Of a stretch of DNA of 6,926 bases, positions 1-6,459 are shown one piece after another. Every line of letters begins with the position of its first letter. Position 1 is the first letter of the stretch. The translations under genes were made by a program, and so were the position numbers. The notes below the pieces were generated by a model that worked only from the letters and a program-made list of their open reading frames with translations, searched no databases and was not told the origin of the DNA. This stretch comes from Pseudomonadota bacterium (GTDB lineage Bacteria; Pseudomonadota; Gammaproteobacteria; Steroidobacterales; Steroidobacteraceae): assembly GCA_021815905.1 (NCBI GenBank), contig JAKAZP010000142.1:1-6926 (forward strand), read 5' to 3'.

Positions 1-87
1 TGCTTCGGGTCCGGTGCCCAGGCCGCCCCGGACGGGGTCTGCCATTCAGCACCCGAACGAAGCGCCTCCGGAACGGTCAAGACAGCC

Positions 88-264
88 ATGCTTAAACCAG
101 AGGAGGCGGTGAAACCGCCTTTAGAGGGTCGCGACGCGCCTTCGGGAGCGCCCGCCGGCGTGAAATCGCCCAACACGGAGAGCGACCCGAAGGATCCCTC
201 GGCCTGGGATCCCTACGAGGTCTGGCGCACCCGGGTCAAGGGACCGGAGGGCTCGAGCCCGTAA
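88..264 (+). CDS. Small hypothetical protein, 58 aa, possibly 5'-incomplete
   Basis: This frame starts at ATG 88 and stops at TAA 262-264. I do not recognise the family. The protein is hydrophilic, rich in Pro, Glu, Asp, Lys and Ser, and has no membrane segment or signal peptide. The C-terminal third contains DPSAWDPYEVWRTRVKG, with two Trp and an aromatic/basic character that looks like a conserved or partner-binding tail on a disordered N-terminus (inference). From about codon 15 onward the third positions are mostly G or C, as in the neighbouring genes, which supports coding. The start is uncertain. There is no good ribosome binding site before ATG 88. The only AGGAGG (101-106) is inside the frame and just 2 bases from a GTG at 109, which is too close. 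The frame is also open upstream to the window edge, so a longer gene entering from the left is possible. It converges on the response-regulator gene. Confidence 0.45.
   Translation: MLKPEEAVKPPLEGRDAPSGAPAGVKSPNTESDPKDPSAWDPYEVWRTRVKGPEGSSP
104..120 (+). repeat. Perfect 7-bp hairpin with a 3-base loop
   Basis: AGGCGGT (104-110) and ACCGCCT (114-120) are exact reverse complements separated by GAA. The hairpin lies in codons 6-11 of the small plus-strand frame and directly follows the AGGAGG tract. If that frame is translated from ATG 88, the hairpin is inside the coding region. If translation starts further downstream, it would be a leader structure. On neither strand is it followed by a T-run, so a terminator is unlikely. 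Confidence 0.5.
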
Positions 265-279
265 TTCTCTTTCGGCTTC

Positions 280-298
280 GAGGCGGTCTGCCGGCCTC
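280..298 (+). terminator. Weak candidate terminator between convergent genes
   Basis: GAGGC (280-284) pairs with GCCTC (294-298). Two further G-C pairs (285-286 with 291-292) extend the stem across a one-base bulge. On the plus strand the stem is followed by ATCTTTTG, a short T-rich stretch, so it could terminate the small plus-strand gene. It overlaps the stop codon of the regulator gene. In the minus direction it has no T-run. The stem is short and bulged, so this is only a candidate. Confidence 0.25.
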
Positions 299-1676
299 AT
301 CTTTTGCGCTCCCGACGCCTCGGCGTGCGCCTGAAGGCGCGTTGCATGGCGACGTAGAATGTCGGGCGTGTGACGCCGAGCAGCTCGGCGGCCCGCGCGA
401 TGTTGCCGCCGGTGATCTTAAGGGCCTGCTGCACGGCGGCGGCCTCCGCCTGCCGGCGGACCTCCCGCAGCGGCAGGACTTCCGTGGCCTCCGGCGCCAC
501 GGGGCCGAGCGACAGGTCGGCCGCGCGGATGACCTTGCCTTCGCTCATGATGACCGCGGCGTTCAGGCGGTTCTCCAGCTCGCGCACGTTGCCAGGCCAC
601 GCATGCCGCTCGATCGCGGCGATGGCGTCGGGGGCGAGCGTCAGGGTCGGTATGCCATGGCGCCGGCAGGACTGTTGCAGCAGGTGGCCGGCGATCAACA
701 CGGCATCCGAGCCTCGCTCGCGCAATGGAGGAATGACAACCGGCACCTCGCCGAGGCGGTAGTAAAGATCCTCCCGGAACCGGCCGCGCGCGATTTCCGC
801 TTTCAGATCCCGGTGCGTCGCGGCGATGACGCGCACATCGACCGGGATCGCCTCCCGGCCGCCGAGGCGCTCGATGAGGCGCTCCTGCAGGAAGCGCAGC
901 AGCTTCGCCTGCAGGGAAAGGGGCATGTCGCCGATCTCATCGAGGAACAGCGTCCCGCCGTGCGCGGCCTCGATCTTGCCCGGCATCTGGCGCGTCGCGC
1001 CCGTGTAGGCGCCGCGCTCGTGGCCGAAGAGCTCGCTCTCGAGGAGCGCCTCGGGAATGGCCGCGCAGTTGATGGCCACGAGCGGCCGGGCCGCCCGCGC
1101 GCTCAGCGCGTGCAGCGCCCGCGCGAGCCGCTCCTTGCCCGTCCCGCTCTCCCCCAGGAGCAGCACCGTGGCCTCGGTGGGGGCGAGCTTGCGGATGAGG
1201 CGGCAGACCCCGAGCATCGGCTCGCTCGCCGCGAGAATCCCCTCGCGGCCGAGCCGCGGGTCCTGCGCGAGCTCGCGATTCTCGGCCTCGAGCTGATGGA
1301 TCCAGCGCGCCCGATCCACGATCAGCGGCAGCATCCGGGGGTCGACCGGTTTCGGGCAGAAATCGTAGGCGCCGAGCCGCATGGCCCGCAGGGCATGCTC
1401 CCGCTCCTCGCGGCCGGTCACGACGATGATCTTCACCCGCGGCGCGGCGCGCAGCAGCGCCGTCATGGTGGCAAAGCCTTCCTCGACGCCATCGGGATCG
1501 GGAGGCAGGCCAAGATCCTGCAGCACGATCGCCGGCTCTTTGCGGCGCAAGGCGTGCAGCGCCTCCTCGCGGGTGCCGGCGCAGTCGACCTCGAATGCAT
1601 CGAGCGCCGCTGCGAGCTGGCGCTGCAGGCCCGGGTCGTCCTCGACCAGCAGCAATCGGGTTCGCTTGGCGCTCAT
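297..1676 (-). CDS. prsR: PEP-CTERM-type sigma-54-dependent response regulator (PrsR family)
   Basis: This 459-aa NtrC-like transcription activator should, when phosphorylated by a sensor kinase (PrsK in this family), drive RNA polymerase-sigma-54 to open promoters. PrsR homologues control PEP-CTERM/exosortase and exopolysaccharide genes. The receiver domain (about 6-125) has the acidic pair D13-D14, phosphoacceptor D54, T87 and K109. The signature [10 protein letters not shown] at 54-63 and the GAYDF-KP-DP stretch at 102-113 are typical of PrsR rather than generic NtrC. The AAA+ domain (about 145-385) has Walker A GESGTGKE at 175-182, a sigma-54 contact loop GAYTGA at 222-227 (usual form GAFTGA), Walker [10 protein letters not shown] at 240-248, FREDLYYRL at 300-308 and WPGNVREL at 360-367. 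A Fis-type helix-turn-helix spans about 415-445, followed by a very basic tail. The start at 1676 is chosen because the receiver begins there. The open frame upstream has no homology-like content. No clear ribosome binding site precedes it. Its kinase is not in the window. Confidence 0.93.
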   Translation of the reverse strand: MSAKRTRLLLVEDDPGLQRQLAAALDAFEVDCAGTREEALHALRRKEPAIVLQDLGLPPDPDGVEEGFATMTALLRAAPRVKIIVVTGREEREHALRAMRLGAYDFCPKPVDPRMLPLIVDRARWIHQLEAENRELAQDPRLGREGILAASEPMLGVCRLIRKLAPTEATVLLLGESGTGKERLARALHALSARAARPLVAINCAAIPEALLESELFGHERGAYTGATRQMPGKIEAAHGGTLFLDEIGDMPLSLQAKLLRFLQERLIERLGGREAIPVDVRVIAATHRDLKAEIARGRFREDLYYRLGEVPVVIPPLRERGSDAVLIAGHLLQQSCRRHGIPTLTLAPDAIAAIERHAWPGNVRELENRLNAAVIMSEGKVIRAADLSLGPVAPEATEVLPLREVRRQAEAAAVQQALKITGGNIARAAELLGVTRPTFYVAMQRAFRRTPRRRERKR

Positions 1677-1821
1677 GGGAAAGGCTCTGGCGCCGCGGTG
1701 GCAGGCGCGCAACCGGCCGTTATGTCGTGCTCTTGATCCTAGTGAGCGGCAGCGGCCGGACATCACGCGCGCGGATCGATCCGCCTCGTCGTCGGCAAGC
1801 CTTGCAGTCCGCGCCGCCCGC
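1677..1821. other. Intergenic gap between eboE and the response-regulator gene
   Basis: This 145-base gap should hold the promoter of the regulator gene and the 3' end of the eboE transcript. I see a 14-bp perfect palindrome (listed separately) and, next to it, GCAAG-C-CTTGC at 1795-1805. I could not find a convincing sigma-70 promoter or a sigma-54 promoter (TGGCAC-N5-TTGC) facing the regulator. The length of the gap argues against translational coupling of the two genes. Confidence 0.5.
1771..1784. repeat. 14-bp perfect palindrome upstream of the response-regulator gene
   Basis: GCGGATCGATCCGC is an exact palindrome centred between 1777 and 1778, 95 bases upstream of the regulator start and 38 bases downstream of the eboE stop. 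It has the size and symmetry of a dimeric-repressor or Fis-type operator, and the position fits autoregulation of the regulator gene (inference). Folded as RNA it would give only a 5-bp stem with a UCGA loop, and no T-run follows, so a terminator is unlikely. Confidence 0.5.
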
Positions 1822-3021
1822 TCAGGCCCGCAGCTGCTGCGCCGCCCAGCGCACTTCCCGGGCGATCTGGGTGACCGCATCGGCCTCCCGGTAGCGGGAC
1901 GGCAGCAGCTCGAAGGTATGGGTCTCGACCTCGAAGTGGTCGGTGATCGGCGCCGCCCGATGCGCCTGCAGGGCCGCCTCGATGGACTCCCGCGTCGTCT
2001 CGAACGCCTCCATCCGCGAGAGGTGCACGGGCACATGCAGGCGCACCCGCCACTCGCAAGGCCGCTCGCGCGGATCGAAGGCCGCGAACGCCTCCGCCAG
2101 ATCGCTGTAGCGGCGCAGCCCCCGCGCCGAGCGAGAGACGACCTGACGCAGACACACCTCATCGTCGAATGCCCGCAGCCGCTCGAGGTCGCCCGGGGTC
2201 ACCTGCGGCAGGCGCAGCGCCGCGCTGATCTGCACCTTCGGCACAGCGATCCCCGCCGCTTGCAGCGCCGTGAGGGCGTCCGGCAGGTCCTCGAACGCCA
2301 GGGCGGCATGACAGAGGTCCACGCACACGCCCAGATGCTCCCGCAGCGCCGCTTCCGCGGCACGGACGCTGAGTTCGCCTTCGCGCGCCAGTAGCTCCCG
2401 TGCCTCCCGGGACATCGCGTAGCGCTCGAAGAATCGCACCGCCTCGGCGAGCGTCTCGATCATGAAGCAGGGCTCGGGCTCGAGGGCGGTGCGGATCACC
2501 TTGCCGCTGCGGCGTTTGATGTCGACGAGATGAGCCACGTGCCGCGCGAGCCGCGCCGCGATGGCCGCCTTGTCCGCCCGGGTTGCGATCGCCTGGCGGC
2601 ATGCGCCGGGTACGGTGACGATGCTGCCGCGCATGCCTTCGGGCAGGAGCACGGCCAGCAGCTCCGCCAGCCGGTTGGTGTACTCGAGGCGCTCGTCGCT
2701 GCGCCAGTCGGGCAGGTAGACATCCTCCTTCACCCGGCCATGGAGCGCGCCGTGGGCAAGGCCGTCGATCGTGAAGATGTAGAGCGCCTGCTCGCGCAGC
2801 AGCTCGAAGAGCTCGCGCAGGACCTCGAGCCGGCTGAGCGCCGATGCCGCGGCGGCCGAGAGGCGCAGGCTCACGCCGGCCGGGCGCCCCGGGGCGATGC
2901 GCGCCTTGACGGCCGCGCAGCACGTCTCGAGGTATTGCCGGATCTCGGGCCAGCTCTCGCCCGGGTGGATGTGGGTGCAATGAGTCAGGTGCGCCGCACC
3001 GTCCGCGCCGCCGATCCTCAC
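1822..3021 (-). CDS. eboE: EboE-family metabolite traffic protein (xylose-isomerase-like TIM barrel)
   Basis: This 399-aa protein matches the EboE family in length and in its motifs. EboE proteins are xylose-isomerase-like TIM barrels encoded in ebo clusters (eboA-F), which have been linked to moving metabolite precursors toward the periplasm, for example in cyanobacterial scytonemin synthesis. The precise reaction is unknown. The family-like N-terminus is HLTHCTHIHPGESW at 11-24. Other family-like stretches are GLAHGALHGRVKEDVYLPDW at 87-106, LPEGMRGSIVTVPGA at 126-140, LEPEP at 180-184, VCVDLCHAA at 232-240, KVQISAAL at 262-269, LHVPVHL at 328-334 and DHFEVETHTFELLP at 361-374. The Glu, Asp-x-Cys-His, His and Glu positions sit where metal ligands occur in this fold (inference). 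There is no signal peptide, so it should be cytoplasmic. GTG at 3021 is chosen as start. GAGG lies 3 bases upstream, and it leaves a short lead before HLTHCT. No other ebo gene is visible. Confidence 0.85.
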   Translation of the reverse strand: MRIGGADGAAHLTHCTHIHPGESWPEIRQYLETCCAAVKARIAPGRPAGVSLRLSAAAASALSRLEVLRELFELLREQALYIFTIDGLAHGALHGRVKEDVYLPDWRSDERLEYTNRLAELLAVLLPEGMRGSIVTVPGACRQAIATRADKAAIAARLARHVAHLVDIKRRSGKVIRTALEPEPCFMIETLAEAVRFFERYAMSREARELLAREGELSVRAAEAALREHLGVCVDLCHAALAFEDLPDALTALQAAGIAVPKVQISAALRLPQVTPGDLERLRAFDDEVCLRQVVSRSARGLRRYSDLAEAFAAFDPRERPCEWRVRLHVPVHLSRMEAFETTRESIEAALQAHRAAPITDHFEVETHTFELLPSRYREADAVTQIAREVRWAAQQLRA

Positions 3022-3126
3022 CGGCCTCGATCTTCCATCTCGTGAACCTCGACCCCGTGCCCAGACTTCGGGGCCCTACGCCCTTAGTGAGGGAAAGCGC
3101 GCGAACATCACGCTCCCCGGGGGCGC
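3022..3126. other. Intergenic gap between the CHAT gene and eboE
   Basis: This 105-base gap probably carries the eboE promoter. I see only short weak stems: CCCCG/CGGGG at 3053-3057 and 3069-3073, CCCT/AGGG at 3081-3084 and 3090-3093, and a GC palindrome CCCCGGGG at 3115-3122, 4 bases past the CHAT stop. None is followed by a T-run in the minus direction, so no intrinsic terminator for the CHAT gene can be named. No clear -35/-10 pair is visible. A purine-rich GGAAGATCGAGG just before GTG 3021 can serve as the eboE ribosome binding site. Confidence 0.45.
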
Positions 3127-6100
3127 TCAGCGCCAGTCGCCCTCGAGCACGAATCCGCTCCAGTAATAAGGCGCGCGCCAGCGCCGCTCGGCCGACATCG
3201 CCATCTGGGCCGAGCGCAGGGCCTGCGGCGGGGGGAGGTGCAGCACCAGCAGCGCCCGGTAGAAACGCACCATGAAGGCGGCCGCCGCCTGATCGTCAAG
3301 GGTCCACAAGGTGGCGAGGACGCGCGGCGTGCCCGCGTAGAAGAAGGCATTCGCCAGGCTGTAGATGTGATCCGCCGGCGCCGCGGAATCGGCCGCCGAA
3401 TCGCAGGCGCTCAGCACGACCAGCCGCGCGGGCATCGAGAGATTGTAGATGTCCGCGACTCGCAGGAACCCGTCCACCGGCCGCCCCTGCCGGTTGTAGA
3501 GTGAAAGCACGATGCCCGAGAGCTCCGGGCTCTTGGGATCGATGATCGCGTGCGTCGCGAAGTGCACGATCCCGTAAGGCTTCCACGTGGCGTGCAGAAC
3601 CGCCTGGCGGCTCGCGGCGAAGCCGAGCGCGAGCCAGCGCTCATCGGCCGGGAAGTCGCGGGCGATGGATTGCGCCTCGCGCCGCGACCACGGCAGGCGC
3701 GGCAGACTGTGCGCATCCGCGGCGCGCAGCCCCGCTCTCAGGCCGGGTCTGGCCACGGCCGCGGCGCCGGCCGCCGCGAGCAACCGCGGATCGGTCCGCC
3801 CGAACACCGGATCTGCGAATACGGCGATACCCGGCCCGGCCTCAGGCTCGCCGCGGCGCCGGCGCAGCCAGCGCAAGGTGCCGGCGGAGGGCAGATACGT
3901 CATCGGGTTGGACACCCCAAGAGGCGCTGCCCCGCGGGCCGCCAGCAGCCCGAAGGGAATGCCCCGCAGCGGGCCATCGGCGACCAGGGCCACGGTGCGG
4001 TGGCCGAGACGTCCCGCCACGGGCCCGAGGAGCTCGGCGCCGAGCCTGGCGCAGAGCCTTCGGACCGCGGCGGAGCGCTCGCGGTCATAGCCCACCGCCG
4101 CCTGCAGGGACATGCCCGGCGGCAGCCGCGGCCACGACGCCAGCCGCTCGCGCAGCCTCGAGGCGGCCGCGGCCAGGCGCCCCGCGGCGGGCAACGGGAA
4201 GCTGCGCACGTGCCGGCGGGTGACTTCCCACAAATAGCTCACCGGCTCGCTCAGCCAGTACTCGAGCAGCACCGTGTGCCGGCCGAGCAGGCGCTTCTGG
4301 ATCTCGGCCACCGTGATCGGCGGCGGGCGCGTGAGGTCGGCGTAACGGCGGTTGGCGGCGCGGATCGCGCCCTGGGCCTGCTCGAAGCGCGCCTGCGCCG
4401 CGTGCATCGCCTGCCGCGCCGCGGCCCGCTGCGCGGGCGTTGCCGAGCCGGCCAGCCGGGCGCGCCGGTAGGCGGCAGCGTCCAGCGCGTCCTGCGCTTG
4501 ATCGCGCCGATGCAGCAGCGCTTGCGGCACCGCGCCGTGAATGTCGATCGCTCGCTCATAGAGAAGATCGGTCAGCGCCCGTGCGCGCTCGTTCTCCGCC
4601 GCCGCGAGCGCGGCGCGCGCATAGCGCGGCTCGTGAGTCCGCCGCGCGAGTCCCATGAGGACGTTGATGTAGAGGTCGTAGTAGCGTCGAGTCGAGTCGA
4701 AGAAGCCGGTGCGCGCATCCGGATCATCGAGCCGGCGGCGCTGCTCCTCGATGATCGCGAGCGCCTTCCTGCAGTCGGCCGCCGCGGCCGCCAGATCGCC
4801 GGACGCCTGCCGCAGGCGCGCCAGGCTGGCCCAGGCCACGGCGCGCTCGGGAGACTGATGGGTCTTGCGAGCCATCGCGAGCGCCGCCGTGTAGGCCTGC
4901 CCTGCCGCGGGAAAGTCCGAGGCGCGAAGATCGGCATTGCCGAGACTGATGTCGACCCGCATCTGAACTTCGGCCTCATGCAGGGACAGCGCCAGAGCGC
5001 GGGCCTGCAGGAGGCGCGCGCGCCCGGCCCGCGCGCGGCCCTCGCCGACCTCGGCCGCCCCGAGGCCCCAGAGGGCCGCGGGGCGCTTGCCGGCCATCTG
5101 CTTACGGGCACAGGCCGCCAGGGCCGCGCGGAATACGCGCTCCGCGGCCGGGTAGTCCCGCAGGGTGAGGAAGTACGCGCCTTCGTTCACCAGGGCGTTG
5201 ACGCGGATGCTGCTGTCACCCATGCCCTGGATGCGCAGCGCGCGGCCGAACGCCGCCAGGGCCTGCTGCCGCTCCCCGAGCCTCGCGTAGACACGCCCGA
5301 GGCTCACGTCCACCAGGCCCATCGTCATGGCAGACGGGGCGCTCTTCAGGTCCTCGAGCGTGCGGTTGAATTCATCGAGCGCGAGTTGGTACTCGCCCTT
5401 GTCCTGCAACATCTCCCCCAGCGTCTCGTCCTCGAAGATGACGGCGCGCCGGTCGCCGGCGGCGCGGGAGAGCGCGAGGGCCCGGCGGATGAGGTGGATC
5501 GCGCGGCTCGTGAGGCCTTCCTCGAAATAAGCGCCGCTCGAGTTGGCGAGCGCCATGCCCTCATGGTCGATATCCCCGATGATGCGGTAGAGGGCGAGCG
5601 AGCGCCGGCCGGCCTCGATCGTCCCATCGAGGTTGCCGAGCCAGATCTGCACCGATTGCAGCAAGAGCAGCGAGAGCGCCCGCGACGGCAGGTCCGGGCA
5701 AGGCGAGCGCAGCGCCGATTCCACGGAATCGCGGGCCGCGGCATATTCACCGAGCGCGCTCTGCAGGTGCGCGAGGCCGTTGAAGGTGGCGCGGATGCCG
5801 CAGGCATCATCGAGCTTGCGCCAGCGGCGAAGCGCCTGTGCATACAGGCCCTCGTCCGTGGCGGCGGTGCCCGTGACCCCCTGGATGTGCGCCGCGTCCG
5901 CGGGAGCGACTTTGTCTCCCTGCTGGGCCCGCAACGCAACCCGCAGCCGCTCGGCCCGCGCCAGGGCATCCTGCGCGGCGGCGCGGACCGCATCGCGCGC
6001 GCGCGCGGGCCGCGCCTTGCCCAGCCGCAGGCGATACTCGACCGGCTGCGCGTCTCTGGGCGCGACCGAGATCGACCAGAGCCCGGGACGGGCCGCAACG

Positions 6101-6402
6101 AGGGTCACGCGAATCCGCCCGTCAACGCCATCCTGTGTGAATCGAAACGGCGCTTGCCGTCCCGCCGCATCGCGCCAGTCGAGGATCACGCGCCCGGTCA
6201 ACTGCTGCACGGTGATGTCGGCGGCCTGGTGCGCCTGCAGGCGGATCGAGACGCTCTGGGACTGGCCGGGCGCGAGCCTGTGTACCTCGGAGCTCGAGCC
6301 TGCCGCGGAAGCAGGCGCGGCGGCGGACGTTGCAGGGAGCAGGAAGGTCGCGCCCAGCACTGCAAGGACGACCTTGATCCGTTGCCCGCCCGATACTCGC
6401 AT
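3127..6402 (-). CDS. Exported TPR-CHAT domain protein, predicted caspase-like cysteine peptidase
   Basis: This is a 1091-aa multidomain protein. The N-terminus (MRVSGGQRIK, then a hydrophobic core at about 11-23 and an Ala-rich cleavage region at about 24-35) is a signal peptide, so the protein should act in the periplasm or outside. A beta-rich region at about 38-128 resembles the PPC-like sandwich that often starts such proteins. Residues about 180-555 are helical TPR repeats, for example ALGEYAAARDSVESAL at 216-231, and about 630-690 look coiled-coil. The CHAT domain (about 705-1091) has VALVADGPLRGIPFGLL at 804-820. The catalytic His951 is in IVHFATHA and Cys1000 is in LVVLSACDSA. YAGTPRVLATLWTLDD (1022-1037) and the end YYWSGFVLEGDW are also typical. 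CHAT belongs to the caspase/separase clan and usually cleaves proteins; the substrate here is unknown. Two deviations from common sequences are His-Ala for His-Gly and AC-DSA for AC-x-T-(A/G). ATG 6402 is the first start after an in-frame TGA, with no clear ribosome binding site. The membrane-protein gene lies 57 bases upstream. Confidence 0.92.
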   Translation of the reverse strand: MRVSGGQRIKVVLAVLGATFLLPATSAAAPASAAGSSSEVHRLAPGQSQSVSIRLQAHQAADITVQQLTGRVILDWRDAAGRQAPFRFTQDGVDGRIRVTLVAARPGLWSISVAPRDAQPVEYRLRLGKARPARARDAVRAAAQDALARAERLRVALRAQQGDKVAPADAAHIQGVTGTAATDEGLYAQALRRWRKLDDACGIRATFNGLAHLQSALGEYAAARDSVESALRSPCPDLPSRALSLLLLQSVQIWLGNLDGTIEAGRRSLALYRIIGDIDHEGMALANSSGAYFEEGLTSRAIHLIRRALALSRAAGDRRAVIFEDETLGEMLQDKGEYQLALDEFNRTLEDLKSAPSAMTMGLVDVSLGRVYARLGERQQALAAFGRALRIQGMGDSSIRVNALVNEGAYFLTLRDYPAAERVFRAALAACARKQMAGKRPAALWGLGAAEVGEGRARAGRARLLQARALALSLHEAEVQMRVDISLGNADLRASDFPAAGQAYTAALAMARKTHQSPERAVAWASLARLRQASGDLAAAAADCRKALAIIEEQRRRLDDPDARTGFFDSTRRYYDLYINVLMGLARRTHEPRYARAALAAAENERARALTDLLYERAIDIHGAVPQALLHRRDQAQDALDAAAYRRARLAGSATPAQRAAARQAMHAAQARFEQAQGAIRAANRRYADLTRPPPITVAEIQKRLLGRHTVLLEYWLSEPVSYLWEVTRRHVRSFPLPAAGRLAAAASRLRERLASWPRLPPGMSLQAAVGYDRERSAAVRRLCARLGAELLGPVAGRLGHRTVALVADGPLRGIPFGLLAARGAAPLGVSNPMTYLPSAGTLRWLRRRRGEPEAGPGIAVFADPVFGRTDPRLLAAAGAAAVARPGLRAGLRAADAHSLPRLPWSRREAQSIARDFPADERWLALGFAASRQAVLHATWKPYGIVHFATHAIIDPKSPELSGIVLSLYNRQGRPVDGFLRVADIYNLSMPARLVVLSACDSAADSAAPADHIYSLANAFFYAGTPRVLATLWTLDDQAAAAFMVRFYRALLVLHLPPPQALRSAQMAMSAERRWRAPYYWSGFVLEGDWR
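5994..6007. repeat. (CG)7 dinucleotide run inside the CHAT gene
   Basis: Fourteen bases of uninterrupted CG alternation lie in the coding region for the Arg/Ala linker around residues 132-137, between the beta domain and the TPR region of the CHAT protein. A change of one CG unit would shift the frame. This is probably a by-product of Arg/Ala codons in a GC-rich genome. Confidence 0.6.
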
Positions 6403-6425
6403 CGGGGGCCAGTGTACGTTGCCGC

Positions 6426-6448
6426 CTCAACACGTTCTAGGTGTTGAG
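6426..6448. repeat. Perfect 8-bp inverted repeat before the CHAT gene
   Basis: CTCAACAC (6426-6433) and GTGTTGAG (6441-6448) are exact reverse complements around a 7-base centre containing CTAG. The element fills much of the 57-base gap between the membrane-protein stop and the CHAT start, ending 24 bases before ATG 6402. It is noticeably less GC-rich than its surroundings. In the transcript it could form a hairpin that adjusts expression of the second gene or protects an RNA end. As DNA it could be an operator. No T-run follows, so it is not a standard terminator. Confidence 0.6.
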
Positions 6449-6459
6449 ACAGCTATCTG

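Noticed and set aside
1697..1715. Possible sigma-54 promoter TGGCAG...
   Set aside because: It faces away from the regulator gene, and the downstream TTGC element is absent at the required spacing.
342..1736. A 464-codon plus-strand frame opposite the response regulator
   Set aside because: It mirrors the regulator codons and has no recognisable motif. The minus-strand frame has complete receiver, AAA+ and helix-turn-helix signatures.
1677..2162. N-terminal extension of the regulator frame up to 2162
   Set aside because: The frame is open but Arg/Ser-rich, overlaps eboE, and lies ahead of a canonical receiver N-terminus beginning at 1676.
3081..3097. Minus-strand CCCTCACTAAGGG, resembling the phage T3 promoter core
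   Set aside because: It lacks one base of the T3 core and has no matching upstream AT-rich part. There is no phage gene or vector sequence nearby, so it is best seen as coincidence.
3127..6402. Craspase-like or gasdermin-activating role for the CHAT protein
   Set aside because: There is no CRISPR array, no Cas7-11-type gene and no gasdermin-like small gene beside it. The protein also carries a signal peptide, which does not fit a cytoplasmic defence protease.
3550..6447. A 965-codon open frame on the plus strand, antisense to the CHAT gene
   Set aside because: Its translation is a low-complexity Arg/Gly/Ala/Pro mix without domains, whereas the minus strand encodes clear TPR and CHAT motifs. 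It is a by-product of high GC at third codon positions.
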